A DNA stretch of 64,000 nucleotides from Lewinellaceae bacterium. Lineage in GTDB: Bacteria; Bacteroidota; Bacteroidia; Chitinophagales; Saprospiraceae. Below are positions 1 to 9,034 of the stretch, one piece after another. The notes under the pieces were generated by a model. It saw only the letters and a list, made by a program, of their open reading frames with translations. It was not told the DNA's origin and made no database searches. The stretch lies in the NCBI GenBank assembly GCA_016712415.1, contig JADJRC010000007.1, positions 124,001 through 188,000 of the forward strand, read 5' to 3'. The stretch's first letter is position 1. The number at the start of each line of letters is the position of its first letter. The position numbers and the translations under genes were made by a program.

Positions 1-433
1 GGCGCTTTTTCAGGACATCCAGATCGTCCGTTTCTGGCGAAATGATACAGTTCATGGCTCCACGTTCGCGAATATGCTGCACCAGCGCCCGTGTATCCAC
101 ATCGTGAATGGCGACGATATTTTCCGCTTCAAAATAGTCCTGAATACTCCGGTCGGCGAGGGTACGGCTGTAGTCGATATTGAAATTGCGACAAACAAAC
201 CCGGCGATCTTTACACTTTCACTTTCCACCTCGGTATCCTTGATCCCGTAATTCCCGATATGAACATTGGTGGCCACCAGTACCTGGCCGCTGTAGGAAG
301 GATCGGTAAAAATTTCCTGGTAACCCGTCATACCGGTATTAAAACAGATTTCACCGGTTGTGGTGCCGATTTTTCCGCCGGCTTTGCCCCGAAAGATTGT
401 GCCGTCTTCGAGCAGGAGAATGGCTTTTGTCAT
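1..433 (-). CDS. carA: Carbamoyl-phosphate synthase small subunit, N-terminal part (window edge)
   Basis: Reading leftward from the ATG at 433 the frame is open to the window edge and gives about 144 residues starting MTKAILLLEDGTIFRGKAGG. This is the N-terminal domain of CarA, with the typical segment GEICFNTGMTGYQEIFTDPS at about residues 27-46 and VAIHDVDTRALVQHIRERGA near the end. CarA is the glutamine amidotransferase subunit that supplies ammonia to CarB for carbamoyl phosphate, the precursor of arginine and pyrimidines; it acts in the cytoplasm. The glutaminase domain with the catalytic cysteine lies outside the window. Recognition comes from these conserved stretches; the call is secure although the gene is cut. 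Confidence 0.95.
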   Translation of the reverse strand, partial: MTKAILLLEDGTIFRGKAGGKIGTTTGEICFNTGMTGYQEIFTDPSYSGQVLVATNVHIGNYGIKDTEVESESVKIAGFVCRNFNIDYSRTLADRSIQDYFEAENIVAIHDVDTRALVQHIRERGAMNCIISPETDDLDVLKKR

Positions 434-627
434 GTTGTCATTTTGGGTCGCAAAGGTCGGGTAAGAATATGACTTTTCAGAAAAATGAAAATCTTATATC
501 AAAATCGACCCAATGTTAAGTTTTGCAAGGCATTGTAAACTTAATATTAATTTTCACAGAAGTCCCGGAAGTTTGCGAAAGTTAAATTCCTGATATTATT
601 AATCTGAATTACTGTATCCAATTCATT

Positions 628-1035
628 ATGAAAAAAAAGATTGAACGGTTGCTTGCCAAAGGCAGCCTGAAAAACAATGCCGAATTTAAACCGCTTTATG
701 CGGACTACCAATCGGCAAAAACGGCGCGTGAACTTGCAAAACAGCAAAAAAACGACGCAAAAGAAGCATATCGAAATGCTTTGTCAACGATCAAAAAAAG
801 CGATGTGCAATTGCTGGAGTTGCTGACGACATTACGCCAGTCAAAGTCTATGCTGGATTACCACAGTGCGGGGCTCCACCTGGCTACCCGCCGGCTTCAC
901 GATTGGGTAGAAGCATTCCTGAAAAGCACGCCGAAGCCTGCTGCAAAAAAACAAACAGAAAAAGCACGGCCTCCCAAAAAAGAGGCGCTAGTCAATGTCA
1001 GTACCCCAAAAAAGGCTAATGCTTCGGCTAAATAG
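628..1035 (+). CDS. Small basic coiled-coil protein of unknown function
   Basis: This 135-residue protein is not a family I recognise. Residues 1-105 are rich in Lys, Glu, Ala and Leu with heptad-like spacing and should be helical, probably coiled coil. The last 30 residues are a Lys/Pro/Ala-rich tail (KPAAKKQTEKARPPKKEA), which resembles disordered basic tails that bind nucleic acid or acidic surfaces; that is inference. It has no signal peptide or membrane segment. It stands alone between the divergent carA and the next rightward gene, and a good intrinsic terminator follows it at 1084-1115, so it is a single-gene transcript. The ATG at 628 is the only sensible start. Confidence 0.7.
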   Translation: MKKKIERLLAKGSLKNNAEFKPLYADYQSAKTARELAKQQKNDAKEAYRNALSTIKKSDVQLLELLTTLRQSKSMLDYHSAGLHLATRRLHDWVEAFLKSTPKPAAKKQTEKARPPKKEALVNVSTPKKANASAK

Positions 1036-1083
1036 CAACAACTTTGAAAGTCTGGATAGTGCAGGAAAATTCAAATTGGAAAT

Positions 1084-1115
1084 GCCGGCGTGCAGGAATG
1101 CGTGCCGGCTTTTTT
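1084..1115 (+). terminator. Intrinsic terminator of the small coiled-coil gene
   Basis: An 11-bp stem (left arm from GCCGGC at 1084, right arm ending GCCGGC at 1109, two G-U pairs) closes a GGAA tetraloop and is followed by six T at 1110-1115. It lies 49 bases after the stop of the upstream gene. Confidence 0.85.
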
Positions 1116-1137
1116 ATGGATGCGCCATAAAGTGCCC

Positions 1138-1145
1138 TAACTTTG
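1138..1145 (+). promoter_or_regulatory. Bacteroidota -7 box of the DUF2400 gene
   Basis: TAACTTTG at 1138-1145 matches the Bacteroidota -7 consensus TAnnTTTG. The -33 element is weak (a T-rich stretch that is also the end of the preceding terminator). It places transcription start near 1152, about 60 bases before the ATG at 1213. Confidence 0.5.
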
Positions 1146-1212
1146 GCGCCTCAACAACAGGTCGCCCGTCAGGAAAATCTACGGATATCCCGTCAGGTCA
1201 AAGTATTACCGT

Positions 1213-2013
1213 ATGATAAGAGAGGAACACCCACCGCTGTCTGAATATCTCGACGAGGCGGTACAGCGGTACAATACACCCGATTTTATTCCGAATGACC
1301 CTTTGTCGGTACCGCACCGTTTCGTCCAGTTGCAGGATCGCGAGATTACCGGCTTCTGGACGGCGACCCTCGCCTGGGGCCAGCGCAAGACTATTATCCA
1401 GAGCGCCAACCGGCTGGTCGAACTGATGGATGGCGCGCCCCATGATTTTATCGTTAATCATGTCGAGGAAGACAGGGCTCGCTTCCTCGATTTTAAACAC
1501 CGCACTTTCCAGGCAACCGACACGCTGTGGTTCCTGGAGTTCCTGCAGCAGTTTTACCGGAAAAACCTGTCCCTGGAGCACGCTTTTGCCCGACACCTGC
1601 AGCCCGGTGACACCAACGTGGAACCTGCGCTGACAGGTTTTCACCGCGATTTTTTCGATCATCCTTACGCTCCGCAGCGGACGCGCAAGCACGTAGCGAC
1701 TCCGGAACGCGGCTCTACCTGTAAACGACTCAACATGTTCCTGCGCTGGATGGTGCGCAACGATACCGCAGGCGTGGATTTCGGTATCTGGAAAACCATA
1801 CGACCCGCTCAACTGCTGATCCCGCTCGATGTACACGTGGAGCGTGTCGCACGGCGGCTCGGCCTGCTCAGGCGCAAGCAGACCGATTGGCAGGCTGTGC
1901 TGGAACTCACCCAAAACCTCCGGGCTTTCGACCCGGAGGATCCCGTGAAGTACGATTTTGCGTTGTTCGGCCTGGGTGTTCTGGAAAACAAAAAAGCGGA
2001 ATTTTGGGGTTAA
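1213..2013 (+). CDS. TIGR02757 (DUF2400) family protein
   Basis: The 266-residue product matches the TIGR02757/DUF2400 family, common in Bacteroidota and of unknown biochemical role. Family hallmarks visible are the segment ITGFWTATLAWGQRKTIIQS near residue 45, the RLNMFLRWMVR helix near 177, the IPLDVHVERVARRLGLL stretch near 199, and the C-terminal DPVKYDFALFGLGV. The RLNMFLRWMVR/PLD arrangement recalls the helix-hairpin-helix DNA glycosylase fold, so a nucleic-acid role is possible but unproven. It has no signal peptide. It ends eight bases before the convergent lipoprotein gene. The ATG at 1213 is preceded by a plausible -7 box at 1138. Confidence 0.85.
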   Translation: MIREEHPPLSEYLDEAVQRYNTPDFIPNDPLSVPHRFVQLQDREITGFWTATLAWGQRKTIIQSANRLVELMDGAPHDFIVNHVEEDRARFLDFKHRTFQATDTLWFLEFLQQFYRKNLSLEHAFARHLQPGDTNVEPALTGFHRDFFDHPYAPQRTRKHVATPERGSTCKRLNMFLRWMVRNDTAGVDFGIWKTIRPAQLLIPLDVHVERVARRLGLLRRKQTDWQAVLELTQNLRAFDPEDPVKYDFALFGLGVLENKKAEFWG

Positions 2014-2021
2014 TCAGGCGA

Positions 2022-2663
2022 TCAGTTTTTACCGTATCGTATGAGCCGGCGCACCGGGTAAATGGGCGACCCGATATAGGCGCCGAGCGTCTCCTCCACC
2101 AGACCCACGTCTTCTGCATACCGGTTGATCACTTCACGGGTGTCGCCGCCTTGCGACCAGCCGGGGTACAGCACATAGGTAAATTTGTAGTTTCTGGTCT
2201 GGAAACTGCCGGCAGGTACATCTGTCATGAACACGCCTTCATCCATTTTGGCAAACGTAAAAGCAACGGTGTCCATGGAAGGGAAATCGAGAATGACGTA
2301 ACCCGTCGAGAAGGTGTCTACAGTATTTTCCGAAGAGAACAAAATCTTCCCTTTTTCATCCACGATATAGTGCAGTGAATCGCGGAGAAACAGGGATTTA
2401 TACGTCCCAGACGGGGCTTCAAAGTTGATACTTTTGATTTTGGCATAGGTCTGTCCATTGATCAGGGTATCCTTTTCGACATAGCTGCTGTCAATGGTAT
2501 TCTGTGGCGTATACACCCCGTTTTCCAGCAGAAACCGCTGATATATCCAGTAGTTACCCACCTGGAGGTTGCCATAATCCGGGTAAATGACCGGTTCGGT
2601 TTTTTCTTTTTTACAGGCGGTATACAGGGTAAAAAGAAGGCAGAAAAAGATCAATTGTCTCAT
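2022..2663 (-). CDS. Putative lipoprotein, unknown function
   Basis: The 213-residue protein begins with a short hydrophobic stretch and a lipobox-like YTACKK, so Cys17 is the likely lipidated residue and the mature protein would sit on the envelope. The body is a beta-rich domain with the motif GNYWIYQRF at about residue 36, as in many small Bacteroidota lipoproteins of unknown function that begin with a 'xGNYWxYxxxx' strand. No enzyme motif is visible. It is convergent with the DUF2400 gene and runs in the same direction as the SDR gene upstream (gap about 245 bases containing a terminator), so it is probably a separate transcript. Confidence 0.7.
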   Translation of the reverse strand: MRQLIFFCLLFTLYTACKKEKTEPVIYPDYGNLQVGNYWIYQRFLLENGVYTPQNTIDSSYVEKDTLINGQTYAKIKSINFEAPSGTYKSLFLRDSLHYIVDEKGKILFSSENTVDTFSTGYVILDFPSMDTVAFTFAKMDEGVFMTDVPAGSFQTRNYKFTYVLYPGWSQGGDTREVINRYAEDVGLVEETLGAYIGSPIYPVRRLIRYGKN

Positions 2664-2802
2664 TTCGACTGAATGTGTTTAGGTTGGTTGAATACGGTTT
2701 CTGCCCGCAGTACGCTTTTGACACTGCAAGACGATAGCTGTGCGCCGGCAGTAAAATGCCGACCCGAATCAGGAATCGAAAAACCGGAAGTCTTTAGGAA
2801 TG

Positions 2803-2828
2803 AAAAACGCCGTTACCCGGGAACGGCG
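2803..2828 (-). terminator. Intrinsic terminator after the SDR gene
   Basis: CGCCGTT (2808-2814) and AACGGCG (2822-2828) pair around a CCCGGG-containing loop. On the minus strand the hairpin is followed by five U (A-run 2803-2807). It lies about 80 bases downstream of the SDR stop codon. Confidence 0.7.
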
Positions 2829-2907
2829 GGCCGGAAATGCGCATCTTCCGGTTGTTATTAGGACTACCTGACCGGCAAACGGGTTGCCTGAGCGCAGGTA
2901 ATTGTGG

Positions 2908-3615
2908 TTATAAATCGCCCAGTTGCGGCCGGATGAGCAATTCTTCCACTACTGCGGCGTCAGAAAGATTGTAGCAGCCCCAAACGGCACTAGCAATATC
3001 GCTGGACTGCATCAGCCGCTCTTCCGGAAAGTCCACGCCGTGCCACGAGTCCGACCAGGTAGCGCCGGGCAGAATAGAGGTGACTTTGATGCCTTCCGTT
3101 TTCATTTCTTCACGCAGGCACTTCGAAAAGCCCAGCAGGGCAAACTTGGAAATACTGTACGATCCGCCGTTGGGATAAGCCATGATGCTGGCAATCGAGC
3201 ACATGTTGAAAATATGTCCCTTCTGACGGGCCAGCATTACCGGCAGCAGGCCCCTGGTGAGATAATAAGCGCTGAACAGGTTGGTCTCCAGCAGGGTTTC
3301 GAGGGTGCCATCCTGCTCGTCGGATACGCCGCCGGGCAGGTATATGCCGGCATTGTTGACCAGCACGTCGAGATGCGACCAGGTTTTCCGGACAAACGCT
3401 GCAAACTCCATCACTTCTGATTTTTTTCCGACATCGGCAGGAAAAATATGCAGCGTTGTTGCGGGAAAGCGTACTTTCCACTGGTCCTGCATGGCCTCCA
3501 GATCGGCTTCTGTGCGCGCACAAACACAAAGGTCAAATCCATTTTGAGCAAAAATTTCGGCAATCGCACGGCCAAGGCCTTTGGTCGCTCCGGTTATAAC
3601 GGCAGTTTTTTCCAT
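2908..3615 (-). CDS. Short-chain dehydrogenase/reductase
   Basis: A 235-residue classical SDR. The NAD(P)-binding motif TGATKGLG is at residues 8-15, NNAG at 87-90, the catalytic serine at about 140, and the Y-x-x-x-K pair at Tyr153/Lys157. The Arg after the second beta strand (CART) suggests NADP preference, which is inference. Members reduce or oxidise small alcohols and ketones; the substrate cannot be read from sequence. The closest general type is the SDR 'YqjQ/DltE-like' oxidoreductases of Bacteroidota. It is divergent from the MlaE-type permease, with 54 bases between start codons, so the two share a promoter region. Confidence 0.9.
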   Translation of the reverse strand: MEKTAVITGATKGLGRAIAEIFAQNGFDLCVCARTEADLEAMQDQWKVRFPATTLHIFPADVGKKSEVMEFAAFVRKTWSHLDVLVNNAGIYLPGGVSDEQDGTLETLLETNLFSAYYLTRGLLPVMLARQKGHIFNMCSIASIMAYPNGGSYSISKFALLGFSKCLREEMKTEGIKVTSILPGATWSDSWHGVDFPEERLMQSSDIASAVWGCYNLSDAAVVEELLIRPQLGDL

Positions 3616-3669
3616 CGATGACTAGAATTTTACGGGTCAAAGTTTTAAAAAAAGTCCAACCTTTGAAGC

Positions 3670-4428
3670 ATGGAATTCCTCGCAAAGTACAACTACCTGA
3701 CTCATATCGGGCGGTACCTGCTTATGATGAAGCAGGCGCTGGCGCGCCCGGAGAAATTATCCATGTACTGGAAGGAGACGGCGCGGCAGATGAACGACAT
3801 CGGCGTCGGTTCGCTCATCATCGTTTGTCTGATCTCGATATTTATCGGCGCTGTGGCAGCCGTACAATTTGCCTATCAGCTCGACGGGCAACTGGTGCCG
3901 CGTTATTATATCGGCTACATTGTGCGCGACCTGGCGTTGATCGAGCTGTCGCCCACCATCACCTGCCTGGTGCTCGCAGGCAAGGTCGGTTCCAACATGG
4001 CTGCCGAGATCGGCGGCATGCGGCAAAAAGAACACATCGATGCCATGGAGGTAATGGGCGTTAATACGGCTGCCTACCTGATTACGCCAAAACTCATTGC
4101 AGCAGTCTTCGTTATCCCGTTGTTGGTCACGTTTTCGGCCTTTGTAGCCGTTATCGGAGGCTACCTCGCCAGCGTACCCACCGGCCTGATTACCGATGCG
4201 GAGTATATACAGGGCGTACGCTCGTTCTTTGAACCGTACAATGTTTTTATGATGTACGTAAAATCGGTAACCTTCGCGGTCATTCTGACCAGCGTATCGT
4301 GTTACCAGGGCTATTATGTCAAAGGAGGCAGTATTGAACTGGGCCAGGCCAGCACCCGCGCCGTGGTGTTCAGCGATATTATTATTCTGCTGGCCGATTA
4401 CCTGATCGCCGTGCTGTTGACAGGATAA
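3670..4428 (+). CDS. MlaE/YrbE-type ABC transporter permease
   Basis: The 252-residue protein has the MlaE permease layout: an amphipathic N-terminal helix, then about five membrane segments, with the family signature around residues 95-130 (ELSPTITCLVLAGKVGSNMA, then EIGGMRQKEHIDAMEVMGVN). MlaE forms the inner-membrane part of the Mla phospholipid transporter that keeps outer-membrane lipid asymmetry, working with the ATPase MlaF and the MCE protein MlaD. Here no ATPase or MCE gene follows; the next gene is dapD, 37 bases downstream. The partners must be elsewhere in the genome, as is often true in Bacteroidota. Confidence 0.9.
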   Translation: MEFLAKYNYLTHIGRYLLMMKQALARPEKLSMYWKETARQMNDIGVGSLIIVCLISIFIGAVAAVQFAYQLDGQLVPRYYIGYIVRDLALIELSPTITCLVLAGKVGSNMAAEIGGMRQKEHIDAMEVMGVNTAAYLITPKLIAAVFVIPLLVTFSAFVAVIGGYLASVPTGLITDAEYIQGVRSFFEPYNVFMMYVKSVTFAVILTSVSCYQGYYVKGGSIELGQASTRAVVFSDIIILLADYLIAVLLTG

Positions 4429-4465
4429 AAACCGACCTAACCTTCAGCACATCAAGAATTACCAC

Positions 4466-5284
4466 ATGGATGATTTAAGAAAAACCATTGAATCTGCCTG
4501 GGACGACCGTTCGACGCTCCAGAACTGGGAAGTAAAAAAAGCAATCCGGGAAGTAGTTACCCTGCTCGACAACGGAGCGATCCGTGTTGCAGAGCCAGGC
4601 CCCGACGGCGCCTGGACGACACATGAATGGATAAAAAAGGCTGTATTGCTTTATTTTTCTATTCAGGAAATGCAAACCATCGAGGTGGGGCCCTTTGAAT
4701 ACCACGACAAGATTCCGCTCAAAACCGGTTTTGCACAAAAAGGCGTGCGCGTGGTACCGCAGGCCCTGGCCCGTTTCGGTTCCTTCATCGAACGCGGCGC
4801 CATTTTGATGCCCTCCTACATCAATATCGGCGCATGGGTCGGTAGCGGCACAATGGTGGATACCTGGGCTACCGTGGGTTCCTGTGCCCAGATTGGCCGC
4901 AATGTACACCTCGCAGGCGGTGTAGGCATCGGCGGTGTGCTGGAGCCGCCTCAGGCAACACCCACCATCATAGAAGACGAGTGCTTCATCGGTTCCCGCT
5001 GTATTGTAGTGGAAGGCGTTCATGTAGAGCGCGAGGCTGTTCTCGGCGCCAATGTGGTACTGACCAGGAGCACCCATATCATTGATGTGACCGGTTCGGA
5101 GCCCGTCAGATACAAAGGAAGGGTTCCGGCGCGTTCCGTTGTCATCCCCGGCACGTACACCCGGCAATTTCCTGCCGGCGAATACCAGGTTGCCTGTGCG
5201 CTGATTATCGGCCAGCGACAGGAAAGTACGGATAAAAAGGTATCGCTCAACGAAGCGCTGCGGGAGTACCAGGTAGCCGTCTAG
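4466..5284 (+). CDS. dapD: 2,3,4,5-tetrahydropyridine-2,6-dicarboxylate N-succinyltransferase
   Basis: The 272-residue product is a full-length DapD (E. coli DapD is 274). An N-terminal helical domain is followed by the left-handed beta-helix, with hexapeptide repeats from about residue 108 to 215 (for example INIGAWVGSGTMVDTWATVG, then VGIGGVLEPPQATP). It transfers succinyl from succinyl-CoA to tetrahydrodipicolinate in the lysine and meso-diaminopimelate pathway, so it feeds peptidoglycan synthesis. The start MDDLRKTIESAWDDR is typical of the family. It sits between the permease (37-base gap) and the RDD gene (21-base gap) and may be co-transcribed with both. Confidence 0.97.
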   Translation: MDDLRKTIESAWDDRSTLQNWEVKKAIREVVTLLDNGAIRVAEPGPDGAWTTHEWIKKAVLLYFSIQEMQTIEVGPFEYHDKIPLKTGFAQKGVRVVPQALARFGSFIERGAILMPSYINIGAWVGSGTMVDTWATVGSCAQIGRNVHLAGGVGIGGVLEPPQATPTIIEDECFIGSRCIVVEGVHVEREAVLGANVVLTRSTHIIDVTGSEPVRYKGRVPARSVVIPGTYTRQFPAGEYQVACALIIGQRQESTDKKVSLNEALREYQVAV

Positions 5285-5305
5285 CCGGGAAAAAAACCGC
5301 CATGC

Positions 5306-6055
5306 ATGCAAAAAACGATCGAGATCACCACCACACAGAATGTAACCATAGAGTACGAACTCGCTTACCTGCGGGAGCGGATACTGGCCTGGCTGCTCGA
5401 CCTGGTGATCTTCGTCGTTGGTTATGCCATACTGCTATTGCTGCTCCGCACCTTTTTCGGCGCACTCGCAGGACTGTCGGACCCGACTATCTTCCTTTTC
5501 CTGCTGCCTTTATTCCTCTACTTTCTCTACAATATTTTCTTCGAAATATGGAATATCGGGCAGTCGCCCGGTAAAAAGACCCTGAACATTAAGGTAGTGC
5601 GGCTCGACGGAAAAGACCCCGAATGGAGCGACGTGGTGCTCCGCGCGCTGCTGCAACTGGTCGACGCTTTTTTTTCGCTTGGCATCATCGGCGCCCTGCT
5701 CATCAAAACGACCGGCAAAGGCCAGCGGCTGGGCGATATGGCCGCCAATACAACGGTTATCAACCTCTACAGTTCCCGCTTCACCTATCGCCTGGAAGAC
5801 ATACTCAACATATCGTCTATTGACAGTTACCAGCCAGTATATCCCCAGGTGCGCAGCCTCAGCGAGACGGATATGATTTTTGTAAAAAAAGTGTTGAACC
5901 GCTGGCAGCAATATCCCAACGACGCACATGAACAAGTGATCAACGAACTTGTCGCACACCTCATGCCCTTGCTCGGGATCGAACAATGGCCGGATTCCGG
6001 TAACGTGGAATTTCTGAAAACCCTTCTGCGCGATTACATAGTGTTGACGCGATAA
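5306..6055 (+). CDS. RDD family membrane protein
   Basis: A 249-residue protein with the RDD domain in residues 15-150. The family's Arg and Asp are visible in RILAWLLDLVIF (about residues 25-36), and there are three hydrophobic segments at about 32-55, 62-82 and 108-130, the last in a region holding SPGKKTLNIKV. The C-terminal 90 residues are soluble. RDD proteins are often involved in sodium or lithium efflux or in stress responses; no specific substrate can be assigned. It follows dapD by 21 bases. The ATG at 5306 is chosen because the frame aligns directly with the RDD start and no better in-frame start lies upstream. Confidence 0.85.
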   Translation: MQKTIEITTTQNVTIEYELAYLRERILAWLLDLVIFVVGYAILLLLLRTFFGALAGLSDPTIFLFLLPLFLYFLYNIFFEIWNIGQSPGKKTLNIKVVRLDGKDPEWSDVVLRALLQLVDAFFSLGIIGALLIKTTGKGQRLGDMAANTTVINLYSSRFTYRLEDILNISSIDSYQPVYPQVRSLSETDMIFVKKVLNRWQQYPNDAHEQVINELVAHLMPLLGIEQWPDSGNVEFLKTLLRDYIVLTR

Positions 6056-6085
6056 AAAAACCCGGGCTAACTTGCGTCGCCCGGG
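6054..6085 (-). terminator. Terminator for the TonB receptor transcript
   Basis: CCCGGGC (6061-6067) and GCCCGGG (6079-6085) form a stem with an 11-base loop. On the minus strand it is followed by seven U (A-run 6054-6060), which overlap the end of the convergent RDD gene. On the plus strand there is no U run, so it suits the leftward transcript best. Confidence 0.6.
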
Positions 6086-6144
6086 TTGCGTAGTCAAATT
6101 CCTAACCTTTAAACTACTGAAATCTGTATCCAAATTTTTTGATG

Positions 6145-6172
6145 GAGAGACACCCGTGTCCGGGTGTTTCTC
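6145..6172. repeat. 12-bp inverted repeat with TGTC loop
   Basis: GAGAGACACCCG (6145-6156) pairs with CGGGTGTTTCTC (6161-6172), with one G-U pair and a 4-base loop. It lies between the convergent RDD and TonB genes and lacks a U run on either strand. It is probably part of the bidirectional transcription stop together with 6054-6085. Confidence 0.55.
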
Positions 6173-6244
6173 TTTGCCGGGGAAGGGATATGTGTTTCCT
6201 GAACACCCTGACGGGTTAATACCCGCCGTTACCCGTCCACGCGC

Positions 6245-9034
6245 CTAGAACCTGTATCCAAGTCCAAGCGTGATGGTGCTGCCGCTGTTCAGACTTTGCA
6301 TCACGTTATCTACACCTTCATTGAACTTGTGGTCAGCGTTGTTATCCTGGTAGTACATAAAATCGGGGCGCAATATGTCGCTCCAGGTAAGTTTGATCTC
6401 GCCGCGTTGCCATACACGCTTGCTGATCTGAAAATCGAGCAGGTTGCGGTGGCGTTCGTAGATATCGGCATAACCGTCGGTACCAACCTGCGCCACGCGG
6501 TCGCCGATGATGTTGTATACCAGTGTGGTGTTCAAGCCGGCCCTTACCCAGTTGTGGGCGAGACCGACGTTCACGATATAGGGCGACTGTCCCTGCAGCG
6601 CACGGTCGGGATCGTAGGCGCCGGCGCCTTGCAGGTTGATTTTCGACCGGATGATGGCGGCATTGGTAAAGAACACGAGGTTCTCCCAGTTGGCGCCGAT
6701 AAAATCAAAGTTCTTGCGCAATTCCAGTTCGACACCATAGTTTTCTGCACTCGGAACGTTGATGAACGAGAAATTACGCGTCCCGGCGCCCTGGCTGCTG
6801 AAGGTAAATTCGACGGGGTTGTTGAATTTTTTGTAAAACAAACTCACACTGAACAGCTGGTTCATACCAGGGTAGAGCTCGTAACGCAGGTCGAAGTTGT
6901 ATATCCTGCCACTGGTTAGGGTCGTATCGCCCTGAACCGTGCCCGGCAGGTATAAGTCGTAAAAAGCAAACGGCGCCAGTTCGCGGAATTCTGGGCGTGT
7001 CACGGTCCGGGAAGCCGACAAGCTGAGCTGGTTCTTTTCGTTCAGGCTGTAGGTAACGTTAGCCGACGGCAGCCATTCGGTAGTCGTGCGGTCAATGTTG
7101 ACCGGTATCTGAGAGTAGTTGATGGCATTGAGTTGCTGGCGGAAGTTTTCCATCCGCAAACCCCACGAAATACGCAGGCGATCCGCGATCTTGTTGTCGA
7201 ACAGTATATAGGCAGACGTGAGGTTAGACTTGGCGTCATATTTGTCGCCGTCGTTGGTAATCTCATCCAATACAAACCCCTTGTCGTATACGTTTTCCGG
7301 GTCAAAAATAGAATCTTGAGGCAACAGCAGTAGTGAACTATTGAACCCTGAAACCCGGGCGCGCACATAACCCAATACGCGGGCATCGAATGCCCGGTCT
7401 TTCTTTTGGTACAAACCCCCCACTTTGACCGATTGTTTGGCGCCAGCAATATTGAAAGGAATCGTCAGGTCAAGGTTGCCGTTCCAGATGTTCTCTGTCA
7501 GGTCGGAGTAGAAACGACCGCCGTTGTTGAGCGTGGAAGACCCGAAGGGGATATACACAATGTAGGGATCGGTTTCTTCCGCATCAAAGTTGCGGAAATA
7601 GGTCAGGCGGCGCAGCGACGGCACGTTGCGGGTATTGCGGTTGAAGCCGCCGCCCCAGCTGAGCCGGACGCCGTTATCGGTCAGCGTATGTTCGCCGCCG
7701 AGGCGGGTGGTGAGCAGGTGGTTTTCCGTATATTCGATCGAAGTGGTTTTTTCATTGCGCACCTGCTCGAAGTTGGTCACGAAGCGGTCGTTGACGATGT
7801 TGTCGGTGTTGGTAGAATACGTGCCCTGAAGGATCAACTTGTGCTTGTTGTTGAACTTGACGGCCGTATTCAACAGCGTTCCCCACAGCACATTGTTTTT
7901 GAACTGGCGGTCGTTGAAATCGGAAAGTTTTGACTGCAGGTCATACTCCGAGCGGCTGGCATCCTGCACCCGGTTGTTGTTGCTGTATGACAGGGCAATG
8001 GTAGAGCCCCACTGTACCTTTTTAGCGGGATCGCTCACCAGACCAGCAGCGACTTGAAGTGAGGTATTCGGCATCGCGCTGCTTTTCTCCGTAATTGCCC
8101 AGTCATTGGCAACCGTCTTTGACAATGCAATCCTGTCTTCCTTGGGTGCGGTTTTAAAATCAAGGGTAGAAGGGAATGCGGAGGGCAGGTCGCGCGAGCC
8201 ATCGTCAATACCAAGCCAGTCGGTACCGCCACCCGGCGCCGACAGGTGTGGCTTAAAGGTGGTGATGTTATTGTATCCGGCGCTGAGGTTTACGCTCAGG
8301 TAGTTCTCGTCCGGAATATCTTTCGTATTGATGATAATGGCGCCGCCGGCAAATTCACCCGGCAGGTCGGCACTGGCTGTTTTCATCACAACCAGATTGT
8401 CGAGCATAGCCGAGGGAAAGAGATCGAAAGAGAATGCCTTGCGATCCGGTTCTGTGCTGGAAAGCAGTGCGCCGTTCAGGAGGGCAATGTTGTAGCGGTC
8501 GTTCAGACCACGGATAATGGCAAATTTGTTGTCCTGGATACTGGCGCCGCTTACCCGGCGTATAACGTCGCCGGTCGTGCGGTCCGGAGTCCGCCTGATA
8601 GATTCGGCACTGATTCCGTCGGCAATGGTTGGGCTGGACTTCTGAAGGATAGTCAGGGCGCTCATGCTTTCGCGGCTTGCCCTGGCTACGATCACCACTT
8701 CGGCTATGGTTTGAGCCGAGTACTCTTCCATGGAGATATCAACAATGGTTGCCTGACCGTTTTTGACCTCAATTCCGCCAATTTCTTTGGTTTGGTAGCC
8801 GGTGTAGTTAATCGTGATTTTGTACGTCCCGACCGGGATGTTAGCGATCATGTAGTTGCCGTCAAGATCAGTTACGGCGCCGCCGCCACTGCCGCCTTCC
8901 AGACGAACGGAGGCTCCAATGAGTCCTTCGGCAAGTTTAGCATCGATGATTTTTCCGGAAATGGAGCCTTTCTGTGCAGAAAGGAATAGCGGGAACAAGC
9001 ACAACAGTGCGAAAAGGTAGGGAGTGCGTTTCAT
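6245..9034 (-). CDS. TonB-dependent outer membrane receptor
   Basis: I start it at the ATG at 9034 (MKRTPYLFALLCLFPLFLSA), which gives a clean signal peptide; an upstream in-frame ATG at 9061 would add nine residues. The mature 900-odd residues hold a CarboxypepD_reg-like domain (about 23-105, GSISGKIIDAKLAEGLIGAS), a plug domain (about 130-235, with the RRVSGASIQDNKFAIIRGLN stretch), and a 22-strand-type barrel to the C terminus ending in an aromatic residue (GLGYRF). Such receptors import siderophores, vitamins or oligosaccharides using TonB energy. No SusD partner is adjacent, so a glycan role is not supported; the substrate is unknown. It is transcribed alone. Confidence 0.93.
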   Translation of the reverse strand: MKRTPYLFALLCLFPLFLSAQKGSISGKIIDAKLAEGLIGASVRLEGGSGGGAVTDLDGNYMIANIPVGTYKITINYTGYQTKEIGGIEVKNGQATIVDISMEEYSAQTIAEVVIVARASRESMSALTILQKSSPTIADGISAESIRRTPDRTTGDVIRRVSGASIQDNKFAIIRGLNDRYNIALLNGALLSSTEPDRKAFSFDLFPSAMLDNLVVMKTASADLPGEFAGGAIIINTKDIPDENYLSVNLSAGYNNITTFKPHLSAPGGGTDWLGIDDGSRDLPSAFPSTLDFKTAPKEDRIALSKTVANDWAITEKSSAMPNTSLQVAAGLVSDPAKKVQWGSTIALSYSNNNRVQDASRSEYDLQSKLSDFNDRQFKNNVLWGTLLNTAVKFNNKHKLILQGTYSTNTDNIVNDRFVTNFEQVRNEKTTSIEYTENHLLTTRLGGEHTLTDNGVRLSWGGGFNRNTRNVPSLRRLTYFRNFDAEETDPYIVYIPFGSSTLNNGGRFYSDLTENIWNGNLDLTIPFNIAGAKQSVKVGGLYQKKDRAFDARVLGYVRARVSGFNSSLLLLPQDSIFDPENVYDKGFVLDEITNDGDKYDAKSNLTSAYILFDNKIADRLRISWGLRMENFRQQLNAINYSQIPVNIDRTTTEWLPSANVTYSLNEKNQLSLSASRTVTRPEFRELAPFAFYDLYLPGTVQGDTTLTSGRIYNFDLRYELYPGMNQLFSVSLFYKKFNNPVEFTFSSQGAGTRNFSFINVPSAENYGVELELRKNFDFIGANWENLVFFTNAAIIRSKINLQGAGAYDPDRALQGQSPYIVNVGLAHNWVRAGLNTTLVYNIIGDRVAQVGTDGYADIYERHRNLLDFQISKRVWQRGEIKLTWSDILRPDFMYYQDNNADHKFNEGVDNVMQSLNSGSTITLGLGYRF

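Noticed and set aside
4475..5311. Long open frame on the minus strand over dapD
   Set aside because: It is the antisense shadow of dapD, whose protein is unmistakable; the shadow product has no known features.
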